Assembly (NCBI GenBank): GCA_022819505.1
Contig: JAJEHD010000001.1
Coordinates: 1 to 64,000, forward strand
Reading direction: 5' to 3'
Origin: Acidimicrobiia bacterium
GTDB lineage: Bacteria > Actinomycetota > Acidimicrobiia > Acidimicrobiales > Aldehydirespiratoraceae
DNA length: 64,000 bases
Of the stretch, positions 41,931 to 49,415 are shown in pieces. The position numbers and the translations under genes were made by a program. The notes beneath the pieces were generated by a model. The model ran no database searches. It worked only from the letters and a program-made list of their open reading frames with translations, and was not told the DNA's origin. Within the stretch, counting starts at the first letter, position 1; each line of letters opens with the position of its first letter.

Positions 41931-43264
41931 CGCTGCGGCTCGCCGTCGATCACGACGGGCTCTCCGGCCAGCAGGGTGTGGCGGACCCGGCCCCGAAGCG
42001 TCCGCCCCTCGTAGGGGGTGTTGCGGCTCGGGCTGGCCATCGCCGCGCCCGACACCGTCCAGGTCTCCTGGGGATCGATCACGCACAGGTTGGCGGGCTC
42101 GGTGGGCGCGATCGGCCGTCCGTGGAGGTCGTCGATCGCGGCGATGGCGGCCGGCCGCCACGACATGAGGGCGAGGACCTGCTCGATGGGCAGGTCCAGT
42201 TCGGTCAGGGCCAGCCCGACGGCTGTCTCCAACCCCAGCATTCCCGGCGGCGCCGAGTCGAACGGCCTCTCCTTGTCGGTGCTGGTGTGGGGGGCGTGGT
42301 CGGTGGCGATGGCGTCGATGGTCCCGTCGGCCAGCCCGGCCCGGATGGCAGCCACGTCGTCGTCGGTGCGCAGCGGCGGATGGACCTTGAAGACGGTGTC
42401 GTAGCTGGCGCAGCAGGCGTCGGTGAGGGTGAAGTGGTGGGGGGCGGCCTCCGCGGTCACCGGCAGGCCGGCCTCCTTGGCCGCCCGGACCATGGCCACC
42501 GACCCGGCCGTGGACAGGTGCTGGAAATGCACCCTCGATCCGGTGAGACGGGCCAGAGCTATGTCGCGCATCACCATCAGCTCCTCGGCCTCCGAGGGCT
42601 GGCCGCCCAGGCCCAGCCGGCTCGACCAGGCCCCCTCGTGCATGTACCCGCCCGCGCTGAGCTCGGCCACCTCGCAGTGCTGGGCCAGCGCGATCCGGCG
42701 ACCGCCGGCGAGGTGGTCAAGGCCGCCGGCGTACTCCAGGGCCCGGCGCATGACCTGGGCGTCCTGCACGCCGTCGCCGTCGTCGGTGAAGATGCGCACC
42801 CCGAGACGCACCAGCTCGGCCATGGGGGCGAGCTCCGCGCCCCGGCGGCCCACGGTGATGGCCGCCGTGGGATACACGTCGCAGCACGCCCCGGCGCCTA
42901 GCTCCTGAACCTCGCGCACCACCGCGGCGCAGTCCATCGGCGGGTCGGTGTTGGGCATGGCGACCACCGCGGTGAAGCCTCCGAGGGCCGCGCCCCTGGC
43001 TCCGGTGTCGATCGTCTCGGCGTCCTCGCGGCCCGGCTGGCGCAGGTGGACGTGCAGGTCGACGAGCCCGGGCGCGACGATGCAGCCGGAGGCGTCGAGG
43101 GTGCGGTCGGCGTCCGGGACGTCACCGGAGTCCGGGCCGACCGCGGTGACACGGCCGTCGCCCACCACCACGTCGACGCGGCGGCTTCCGGTTGAGTCCA
43201 GGACCGTCCCGCCCCGTATGGCGATCGTGCCACCGGGAGCCACTGCGGTGAGCCGGGTACTCAT
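41927..43264 (-). CDS. pyrC: Dihydroorotase
   Basis: Cyclises carbamoyl aspartate to dihydroorotate. 445 residues, long (type I) dihydroorotase: metal-binding DLHVHLRQPGRED near 66-78, then VVAMPNTDPPMDCAAVV, HFQHLSTAGSVAMVRAAKEAGLPVTAEAAPHH and ATDHAPHTSTDKERPFDSAPPGMLGLE with the catalytic Asp. Complete and with all metal ligands, so active rather than a pseudo-dihydroorotase. ATG at 43264 overlaps the pyrB stop (ATGA). Confidence 0.96.
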   Translation of the reverse strand: MSTRLTAVAPGGTIAIRGGTVLDSTGSRRVDVVVGDGRVTAVGPDSGDVPDADRTLDASGCIVAPGLVDLHVHLRQPGREDAETIDTGARGAALGGFTAVVAMPNTDPPMDCAAVVREVQELGAGACCDVYPTAAITVGRRGAELAPMAELVRLGVRIFTDDGDGVQDAQVMRRALEYAGGLDHLAGGRRIALAQHCEVAELSAGGYMHEGAWSSRLGLGGQPSEAEELMVMRDIALARLTGSRVHFQHLSTAGSVAMVRAAKEAGLPVTAEAAPHHFTLTDACCASYDTVFKVHPPLRTDDDVAAIRAGLADGTIDAIATDHAPHTSTDKERPFDSAPPGMLGLETAVGLALTELDLPIEQVLALMSWRPAAIAAIDDLHGRPIAPTEPANLCVIDPQETWTVSGAAMASPSRNTPYEGRTLRGRVRHTLLAGEPVVIDGEPQR

Positions 43265-44232
43265 GCCGCCATCTCCTTGTGGCCCTCAGCCTGATCGAGT
43301 CCGGAGCCGAGGAGCAGGAACAGCACCGCCATGCGCACGGCTACGCCGTTGGCGACCTGCTCGGTGATCACTGCGTTGGGTCGGTCGGCCACGTCTCCGT
43401 CGATCTCCACGCCCCGGTTCATGGGGCCGGGGTGCATGATGAGCGCACCCTCGGCGAGGCGGTCGGCCCGGGATGAGTTGAGGCCGTACTCGGCCCTGAA
43501 CTCCCTGAGCGAGGGCACCAGGGCGCTGGCCTGACGTTCGAGCTGCATCCTCAGCAGGTAGCAAATGTCGATCTCGCCGAGGATGTCGTCGAAGTCGTGG
43601 GTGACGGTCACGGGCCATCCGTCGAGGCTGGAGGGCAGCAGCGGGCGCGGGGCCACCAGCGTGACCTGAGCGCCCATGGCCGCGAACGCGAGCACGTCGG
43701 AGCGGGCCACCCGGGAGTGGAGGATGTCACCGACGATCGCCACCCGGGCGCCGTCGAGGTCGCCGAGGTGGGTGCGGGCGGTGTACAGGTCGAGCAGCGC
43801 CTGGGTGGGATGCTCGTGGCGACCGTCGCCGGCGTTGATGACCGAGGCGTCGATCCAGTCCCCCACCCGGTGGGGCACCCCGGCACAGGAGTGGCGCACG
43901 ACGATCGCGTCGATTCCCATGGCGTCGATGGTCTGCACCGTGTCGCGCACCGACTCGCCCTTGTTCACCGACGACGAGCGAACGGTGAAGTTCAGGGTGT
44001 CGGCCGAGAGTTGCTTGGCGGCCGCCTCGAACGACAGCCGGGTGCGGGTGCTGTCCTCGTAAAACAGCCAGGCCACCGTCTTTCCCCGCAGGGCCGGCAC
44101 CCGCGGGATGGCCCGCTCGCTCACCTCCGCGAACGATTCGGTGAGGTCGAGGATGCGCTCCAGGTCGGGACGCACGAGGTCGTTGATCGACAGCAGGTGC
44201 TGGCGTGGCCGGCCTCGGCCTGATGGGCTCAT
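43261..44232 (-). CDS. pyrB: Aspartate carbamoyltransferase, catalytic chain
   Basis: Condenses carbamoyl phosphate with aspartate. 323 residues: carbamoyl-phosphate loop YEDSTRTRLSFEAAAKQLSAD, the lysine region VNKGESVRDTVQTIDAMG and HPTQALLDLYTARTHLGDLDG. No pyrI regulatory chain is visible, as expected for the PyrR-regulated type. Starts 28 bases after pyrR; its stop overlaps pyrC. Confidence 0.97.
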   Translation of the reverse strand: MSPSGRGRPRQHLLSINDLVRPDLERILDLTESFAEVSERAIPRVPALRGKTVAWLFYEDSTRTRLSFEAAAKQLSADTLNFTVRSSSVNKGESVRDTVQTIDAMGIDAIVVRHSCAGVPHRVGDWIDASVINAGDGRHEHPTQALLDLYTARTHLGDLDGARVAIVGDILHSRVARSDVLAFAAMGAQVTLVAPRPLLPSSLDGWPVTVTHDFDDILGEIDICYLLRMQLERQASALVPSLREFRAEYGLNSSRADRLAEGALIMHPGPMNRGVEIDGDVADRPNAVITEQVANGVAVRMAVLFLLLGSGLDQAEGHKEMAA

Positions 44233-44260
44233 GCGGTTGCTCCTGTGCGGGTGGCGCGGC

Positions 44261-44827
44261 TCACTCCAGCTCCCCCAGGTACACCCCGTCGCGGCCCACG
44301 TCGACCATCTCGGACCGGCTCGTGGGGAGGTTCTTGCCGACGTAGTCGGGGCGGATCGGCAACTCCCGATGGCCCCGGTCGACCATTACCGCCAACTGCA
44401 CCGCCCGGGGTCGTCCCCAAGTGTGCAGAGCATCGAGCGCGGCCCGCACAGTGCGGCCGGTGAACAGAACGTCATCGGTGAGCACCACGATCCGGCCGTC
44501 GAGGTCGGCGGGAATGTCGGTGACCGCATGGGGCAGCACCGGCCGCAGGCCTATGTCGTCGCGGTGCAGGGCCACGTCGAGCGAGCCCACCGCCACGTCG
44601 GTTCCCTCTATCTCCGACAGGGTCTCGGCGATGCGATGGGCGATGGGCACGCCGCCGGTCTGCAGCCCGATGACGATCAGGTCGTGCGTGCCGTGGTTGC
44701 GCTCGATCACCTCGTGGGTCATCCGCCGGACGGCCCGCTCCACATCGTCGGCGGTCATGACCTGGCTCCGAGCACGGAACGTGCCGCTGGCGTGGGGCAC
44801 CGTGAAGCGGCGTTCTCGTTCAGCCAT
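44261..44827 (-). CDS. pyrR: Pyrimidine operon regulator / uracil phosphoribosyltransferase PyrR
   Basis: RNA-binding regulator that represses pyr mRNA when bound to UMP. 188 residues from ATG at 44827 (MAERERRFTVPHASGTFRARS), with the family block IGLQTGGVPIAHRIAE, and the PRPP motif VVLTDDVLFTGRTVRAALDAL. A strong GGGAGG sits 5 bases before the start, and a PyrR-type RNA hairpin lies immediately upstream of it. First gene of pyrR-B-C-carA-carB-D-F. The longer upstream frame has no family resemblance. Confidence 0.95.
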   Translation of the reverse strand: MAERERRFTVPHASGTFRARSQVMTADDVERAVRRMTHEVIERNHGTHDLIVIGLQTGGVPIAHRIAETLSEIEGTDVAVGSLDVALHRDDIGLRPVLPHAVTDIPADLDGRIVVLTDDVLFTGRTVRAALDALHTWGRPRAVQLAVMVDRGHRELPIRPDYVGKNLPTSRSEMVDVGRDGVYLGELE

Positions 44828-44841
44828 TATTTCCTCCCGTT

Positions 44842-44859
44842 CGGGCCTCACCGGACCCG
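44842..44859 (-). promoter_or_regulatory. PyrR-binding RNA hairpin next to the pyrR ribosome-binding site
   Basis: On the minus strand this reads CGGGTCCGGTGAGGCCCG: a 4-bp stem around TCCGGTGAGG, which fits the PyrR binding-loop consensus UCCNGNGAGG. Its 3' end is 3 bases from the GGGAGG ribosome-binding site (44833-44838). I see no antiterminator or terminator after it, so control is probably by blocking translation, as proposed for mycobacterial pyr operons. Confidence 0.6.
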
Positions 44860-45219
44860 TTTTACGGTCGGGCGGCGACGGTATCACCGGTCGCGCCAAG
44901 ACGCGCGCATAGCTCCGATGGCTGCTCTGACCTAGCTGTTTGTCGCGCTACTGGAGCACTTCGACGCGGAGTCTCTCAATCCTGAGCGCCATTCCCCCAG
45001 TCCCAAGCAGTCCCGATCGTCGGCTCACTGGACGGCTCTGGTCCACGGCCGCGGGCAGGACCGGCCACGGCACGAGCCGCATTGCGCAGCGCCCAAGGCA
45101 CCTTCAGAATCGGGACGTCAAGCTGATCCGTGCGTTCCGGGCCGGGACGGACAATCATTCTGATTGGTGCGCTTCGCGGTGATCACTGACCTTCACTTCG
45201 GCAGGGCGTCCCGTACGCT
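44860..45219. other. Divergent intergenic region, pyr operon / small-gene island
   Basis: About 360 bases between the PyrR site and the plus-strand island. Short open frames on both strands here have no ribosome-binding sites or protein-like composition and I reject them. It must contain the pyr operon promoter and that of the plus-strand genes, but I found no convincing -35/-10 pair. No repeats or RNA gene recognised. Confidence 0.4.
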
Positions 45220-45225
45220 GTGGCC

Positions 45226-45435
45226 ATGGCCATGAACGGGCACGTCCACTGGAACAACCACACCGTTCACAACGGGATCTCGCACATCACGATCCAGTCG
45301 CTGGTCGAGAACGCAGCCAACGACGGTAAGCCCGCCGGAGCATGGGCTCTCGTCGAGGCCGGAGCCACCCACCTGGACGTCACTGTCAACGGCCGGGATC
45401 TGGCCTCCTACCGGGTGCCCCGGCCCCTCCTGTGA
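45226..45435 (+). CDS. Small hypothetical protein
   Basis: Not recognised. 69-71 residues depending on start (GTG 45220, ATG 45226 or ATG 45232). The sequence is His- and Asn-rich at the N-terminus (MNGHVHWNNHTVHNGISHITIQSLVENAAND) and ends PRPLL. Predicted as a compact mixed alpha/beta peptide with no membrane helix and no cysteine. The stop overlaps the next gene's GTG, so it is coupled to the HAD gene. A coding call rests on that junction and on codon-like composition. Confidence 0.55.
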   Translation: MAMNGHVHWNNHTVHNGISHITIQSLVENAANDGKPAGAWALVEAGATHLDVTVNGRDLASYRVPRPLL

Positions 45436-46073
45436 CCGCTGCCGGCCCGCCGACGACCGTCCTGTTCGACTGGAACGGGACCCTCCTCGACGACATGGAG
45501 CGGGCCCGCATAGCAAGCAACCTGGTCCGCGAGCAGTGGGCCGGCCTGGGCGAGCTCACCCTTCAGGAGTTCCGAGAGGCTTGGTGCCTGCCCCTGTCGG
45601 ATCACGTCAAGCGCCTAGCGGTTCCCGACGACCGCAACACCGAAGCGACGCGAGACTGGAGCAACTACCTCGCGACCATCGACGCACCCCTCGCCCCGGG
45701 CCTGTCAGAGACGCTGGATGCTCTACGGGACGCCGGCATCGCAATCGCGGTCGTCAGCTCGGCCGGCGAGGCTGCCGTGCTGAGAGACATCGAGGCACAC
45801 GGCCTCGCGCCGCGCTTCGACGACATCCACGCCGGGGTGTCGCTCAAGCAGACCGCTATCAGCCGCTACGTGGAGGGCGCGCCGGCCGGTGCGGTCTGGT
45901 ACGTGGGCGACACCAAGTTCGACATGGTGCAGGCCCGCGCCGCCGGTTCCGTCGCCATCGGATACACAGCCGGCTATGACGGGGCCGACGCCCTGCACGA
46001 CGGCGGAGCGCACCACCTCATCGACAGGCTGGAAGACCTGATCGCTCTCATCGCCCGTACGCCGGGACCATGA
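45432..46073 (+). CDS. HAD-superfamily hydrolase
   Basis: 213 residues, probably a small-molecule phosphatase of the phosphoglycolate phosphatase-like group. Motif I is LFDWNGTLLDD (11-21) with nucleophile Asp13; the usual second Asp is Asn15, a variant I have seen in a subset of this group. Motif II is VVSSAGEAAVL and motif IV is VWYVGDTKFDMVQARAAG. A helical cap lies between motifs I and II. GTG at 45432 overlaps the upstream stop (GTGA) and the next gene starts at ATGA. Substrate unknown. Confidence 0.88.
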   Translation: MTAAGPPTTVLFDWNGTLLDDMERARIASNLVREQWAGLGELTLQEFREAWCLPLSDHVKRLAVPDDRNTEATRDWSNYLATIDAPLAPGLSETLDALRDAGIAIAVVSSAGEAAVLRDIEAHGLAPRFDDIHAGVSLKQTAISRYVEGAPAGAVWYVGDTKFDMVQARAAGSVAIGYTAGYDGADALHDGGAHHLIDRLEDLIALIARTPGP

Positions 46074-46591
46074 CCATCCAGGACCGGATAGCTGAGGCCG
46101 TCGAGTACGTGGCGCTGCAGCGCCTGCAGAGCCGCTACGCCGACGTGGTGACCCGCCGTGCCTGGGACGAACTGGCCGGGATGGTGCGCCCCGACTGCCC
46201 GATCGTGGTGGATGTGCGCCACCGGAAGTTCGAGTTGACCGGACCGTCCGAGTACGGCGAGTTCATCGCCCGCCAGATCGAGCGCTTCTCGCTGTTCGAG
46301 TTCGTGCTGCTCAACACAGTGATGAGCATCGACGCCCCGGCGGGCGTCGCCGCCGCCAGGGTGTACATGCAGGAGATCCGCCAGAACGTCTCGGACGGGC
46401 GACGGACCGACGCCTACGGCGTGTATCACGACCGGCTCGAGCGTGACGACGACGGGCGCTGGTGGTTCGCCAAGCGGCACTACCGGAGCCTCGCCCGCAC
46501 GGCCGAGCCTCGCGTCGCCACGGACTACGACGTCTTCGACGTCGATGCCATCGACCTCGAGGACATCCTCGGCCACAACTGGAGTCCCTGA
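46070..46591 (+). CDS. SnoaL/NTF2-like protein
   Basis: 173 residues with the cone-shaped NTF2-like fold pattern: an N-terminal helix (VEYVALQRLQSRYADVVTRRAWDEL) followed by strands including PDCPIVVDVR, EFVLLNTVMSIDA, AAARVYMQEIRQN and WWFAKRHYRSLAR. Aspartate and histidine positions resemble enzyme-like members (ketosteroid isomerase, dehydratase or SnoaL) but no catalytic set can be named. ATG at 46070 overlaps the HAD gene stop. Possibly acts with the HAD enzyme on one metabolite. Confidence 0.75.
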   Translation: MTIQDRIAEAVEYVALQRLQSRYADVVTRRAWDELAGMVRPDCPIVVDVRHRKFELTGPSEYGEFIARQIERFSLFEFVLLNTVMSIDAPAGVAAARVYMQEIRQNVSDGRRTDAYGVYHDRLERDDDGRWWFAKRHYRSLARTAEPRVATDYDVFDVDAIDLEDILGHNWSP

Positions 46592-46607
46592 ACGGCGCCG
46601 ACGAGAA

Positions 46608-46653
46608 TCTCGGGTGACTTTCGGTGCCTCCACAACACATTAGTCACCCGAGA
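46608..46653. terminator. 12-bp perfect inverted repeat between convergent genes
   Basis: TCTCGGGTGACT (46608-46619) and AGTCACCCGAGA (46642-46653) are perfect complements with a 22-base loop. It spans the end of the plus-strand SnoaL-like gene and the last codons of the minus-strand GNAT gene (stop at 46640-46642). Position suggests a bidirectional terminator or transcript-end stabiliser, but there is no U run. Confidence 0.45.
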
Positions 46654-47212
46654 AACGCTGGGCGCCCGTCCGGGTGCGGGCGAACACGAGCATGGCGCCG
46701 CCTCCGGGTTCCGACCCCGGCACGTCAACCTGGCGCATCCCGGCCCGGCGGGCGACAGCCGCCGAAGCCGGGTTGCCGGAGTCGATCTCGGCCATCACCA
46801 CGTCGAGCGGTCCCTCCGACAGCGCCCAGTCGAGCACCAGCCGGACCGCTTCGGTAGCCCGTCCCTGGCCACGCCAGCCCTCGGCGATCCACCAGCCGAT
46901 CAGAGCTGCCCGCCGCACCGGGTCCAGCCCGCTCAGCCCCACCTCGCCTATGACCTCGCCCGACGACGGATCGACCACGGCCAGGTCCACCGAGCGCCCC
47001 TCCGCCACCGCCTGCTCCCGCTGGGCAATCCAACGCGATGCCGTGGCCTCGTCGGCCGGCTCGGGCACTTCGAGACGGTCCCGGATCACCGGATCCCGCC
47101 AGGCCGCGGCAAGCACACCGGCGTCGGCGGCCCGCCACGGCCTCAGCAGGGTCGTCGGCCCGGCCAGGCACCGAACATCGGTGATCAGGCGGGGGGTCCC
47201 GCCACTCCTCAT
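46640..47212 (-). CDS. GNAT-family N-acetyltransferase (RimJ/RimL-like)
   Basis: 190 residues. GNAT fold with TLLRPWRAADAGVLAAAWRDP at the start, a strand LAVVDPSSGEVIGEVGLSG, the acetyl-CoA-binding loop WWIAEGWRGQGRATEAVRLVLDWA and VMAEIDSGNPASAAVARRAGM. Likely acetylates a protein N-terminus or a small amine. ATG at 47212 overlaps the nusB stop (ATGA), so it is the tail of the pepP-efp-nusB run. Substrate unknown. Confidence 0.88.
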   Translation of the reverse strand: MRSGGTPRLITDVRCLAGPTTLLRPWRAADAGVLAAAWRDPVIRDRLEVPEPADEATASRWIAQREQAVAEGRSVDLAVVDPSSGEVIGEVGLSGLDPVRRAALIGWWIAEGWRGQGRATEAVRLVLDWALSEGPLDVVMAEIDSGNPASAAVARRAGMRQVDVPGSEPGGGAMLVFARTRTGAQRFSGD

Positions 47213-47622
47213 GTAGCGCCGCGCACTTCGTTGGCCACCGCCCGCAGGACCCCGTTCAGGAAGCGGGGCGAGTCACCGCCGCAGTACTGGGTGGCCAGGG
47301 CCACAGCCTCGGACAGCACGACCCCGGTCGGAACGTCGTCGCGGTGGGCCAGCTCCCAGGCCGCCATGCGGGCCAGAGCCCGGTCCACCACCGCGAGCCG
47401 CTCGAGCCGCCAACCCACCAGATGCCTCCGCAGCAGGCCGTCGAGATGCTCGCGGTCGGCGTCCACCCCCAGCGCGATCTCCACCGCGTAGTCGGAGGGT
47501 GGCACGGCCCGGCGGCCCAGCGCCTCCTGCGACGAGCCGCCTGCTATCTCAGCCTCATAGAGCACGGCCAGCGCGTCCTCGCGGGCTTCGCGGCGGGTCC
47601 CGAAACCGGGAACGCTGGTCAC
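47209..47622 (-). CDS. nusB: Transcription antitermination factor NusB
   Basis: With NusE binds boxA RNA in rRNA antitermination. 137 residues, all-helical: FGTRREAREDALAVLYEAEIAGG (7-29), LLRRHLVGWRLERLAVVDRALARMAAWEL and VLSEAVALATQYCGGDSPRFLNGVLRAV. GTG at 47622. Follows efp by 26 bases in the standard actinobacterial order; relevant to the rRNA operon seen at the left edge. Confidence 0.96.
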   Translation of the reverse strand: MTSVPGFGTRREAREDALAVLYEAEIAGGSSQEALGRRAVPPSDYAVEIALGVDADREHLDGLLRRHLVGWRLERLAVVDRALARMAAWELAHRDDVPTGVVLSEAVALATQYCGGDSPRFLNGVLRAVANEVRGAT

Positions 47623-47648
47623 GGAGGCGGCCGCACCACCGGCGGGGA

Positions 47649-48212
47649 TCAGGCCCGCCCGATGTATGCCCCGGTCCGGGTGTCCACCTTCACCCGCTCA
47701 CCGGGCGACACAAACAGCGGGACCTGTACCACCAGTCCCGTCTCCAGGGTGGCCGGTTTGGTGGCGCCGGAGACCCGGTCCCCCTGGATTCCCGGCTCCG
47801 TCTCGGCGATGGAAAGCTCTACCGCGGCGGACAGGTCGACGCCGACAATCTCGGTGCCGTGCATCAGCATCAGCGCCACCGAGCTCTCCACCAGGAACCG
47901 GGCGGCGTCACCGAGGACCTCGGGTGCCACCGTGATCTGGTCGTAGGACTCGTTGTCCATGAATACGAGGTTCTCGCCCTCCCGGTAGAGCAGTTGCATC
48001 TCGCGCTTGTCGATGGTGGCCCGCTCGACCTTCTCGCCGGCGCGGAACGTCCGGTCCACCACCGCCCCGGTCCGAGCGTTCTTGAGGGTGGTGCGCACGA
48101 AGGCGTGGCCCTTGCCCGGCTTGACATGCTGGAACTCCACCACGCTGAACAGGTTCTGATCGATCTCGAGGGTCATGCCGTTGCGGAGATCGTTGGTGGT
48201 GATGGTGGGCAA
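47649..48212 (-). CDS. efp: Elongation factor P
   Basis: Relieves ribosome stalling at polyproline. 187 residues in three beta-barrel domains. The tip loop that is modified in many bacteria reads KPGKGHAF, with Lys34 at the usual position; no modification genes are in the window. Start is a TTG at 48212 with AAGGAG 6 bases upstream. The proline-rich proteins in this window (penicillin-binding protein linker, MltG N-terminus) are possible clients. Confidence 0.97.
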   Translation of the reverse strand: MPTITTNDLRNGMTLEIDQNLFSVVEFQHVKPGKGHAFVRTTLKNARTGAVVDRTFRAGEKVERATIDKREMQLLYREGENLVFMDNESYDQITVAPEVLGDAARFLVESSVALMLMHGTEIVGVDLSAAVELSIAETEPGIQGDRVSGATKPATLETGLVVQVPLFVSPGERVKVDTRTGAYIGRA

Positions 48213-48266
48213 GGTCTGCTCCTTGTCGGGTCTTGTCGGGTCTCGGTGGGGGGACGGGCGCCGTGC

Positions 48267-49415
48267 TCAGGCCGGCAGCGGCACCAGGGAGGTCTTCGGA
48301 TGCAGCGTAAGCGGGCGGCATCCGGAGTCGGTCACCACCAGCAGGTCCTCCACCCGGACACCCCCGAACCCGGGAAAGTACACGCCGGGTTCGACGGTCA
48401 GCACATTGCCGGGTTCGAGCGTCGCAGCCGAGCCCGATGCCACACGGGGCAGCTCGTGGATATCCAGCCCGACGCCGTGGCCCGTGCCGTGCACGAAAGC
48501 GTCGCCCATGCCGGCGTCATCAAGGACCGCCCGGCAGGCCTTGTCGATCTCACCGGCCTCGACGCCGGGCGCCACTGCGGCGGCACCGGCTGCCTGGCTG
48601 CGCTCGACCGCCTCGAGCATGGCCGCGGCCCGGTCGCTCGGATCGCCCAGCACGAACGTGCGGGTCATGTCGCTGCGGTAGCCGTCCACCAGCGCCCCGA
48701 TGTCGATGATCACCAGGTCGCCGGACTCCAACCTCCGGCCGGTGGGCGTGGCGTGGGGCAGCGCGGCGTTCGGGCCCGAAGCGACGATGGTGTCGTAAGC
48801 GGGTCCCGGCGCGCCGGCCGAGCGGATGGCGCCGTCGAGAGCCTGCTGGAGGTGCGACTCGGTTATGCCGGGACGCAGCATCGGTACCACCGACGCCAGC
48901 GCGGTGTCCGCGATGCCGGCGGCCGCCTCGATTCGGGCCAGTTCGGCGGAGTCCTTGACTGCGCGCAGGCTCTCAACGATCCCAGTCAGCGGCACCGTCT
49001 CGACCTCGACGGCCTCGCTCCAGCGGATCTGCTCGCTCCAGGCGACACTGTCCTCCAGTCCGAGCCGGGTGGCGCCCTCCAGCCGTCCCGCGACCGCCTC
49101 AGCCGCCCGGCGAGCCACGACGACCTCCACCTCGCCGCCACAGCCCGCCCCTGCCAGTTGCGCGGGGGCCTGCTCGGCGTAGCGGGAGTCGGTGACGAGC
49201 AGCGCCTCGCCGCAGCCGAGCACCACGACGGTCCCGTTGGAGCCGGTAAACCCGGTGAGCCAGCGGACGTTGGCCGGCTCGACGATCGCCGCCGCGTCCA
49301 CGCCCGCCGCGACCAGCCGGTCCCGGAGACGGCGGAGACGCCCCTCCACCCGCAGGGGCGGCAGGCCCTTCAGCTCGCTGGCAGCGTCGGACGGGCCGGG
49401 CGCCAGCCCGCTCAT
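48267..49415 (-). CDS. pepP: Xaa-Pro aminopeptidase (M24 family)
   Basis: Cleaves an N-terminal residue before proline. 382 residues: an N-terminal creatinase-like domain (VRWLTGFTGSNGTVVVLG) and the pita-bread metal domain with LVIIDIGALVDGYRSDMTRTFVLG (two Asp ligands), HGTGHGVGLDIHELP (His ligand), VEPGVYFPGFGGVRVEDLLVV (two Glu ligands). Complete active site. ATG at 49415 overlaps the aroB stop. Conserved aroB-pepP-efp order. Confidence 0.95.
   Translation of the reverse strand: MSGLAPGPSDAASELKGLPPLRVEGRLRRLRDRLVAAGVDAAAIVEPANVRWLTGFTGSNGTVVVLGCGEALLVTDSRYAEQAPAQLAGAGCGGEVEVVVARRAAEAVAGRLEGATRLGLEDSVAWSEQIRWSEAVEVETVPLTGIVESLRAVKDSAELARIEAAAGIADTALASVVPMLRPGITESHLQQALDGAIRSAGAPGPAYDTIVASGPNAALPHATPTGRRLESGDLVIIDIGALVDGYRSDMTRTFVLGDPSDRAAAMLEAVERSQAAGAAAVAPGVEAGEIDKACRAVLDDAGMGDAFVHGTGHGVGLDIHELPRVASGSAATLEPGNVLTVEPGVYFPGFGGVRVEDLLVVTDSGCRPLTLHPKTSLVPLPA

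Noticed and set aside
44940..45182. Small plus- and minus-strand frames in the pyr intergenic region
   Set aside because: No ribosome-binding sites, low-quality Ser/Arg-rich composition, and mutually overlapping; more likely regulatory DNA.
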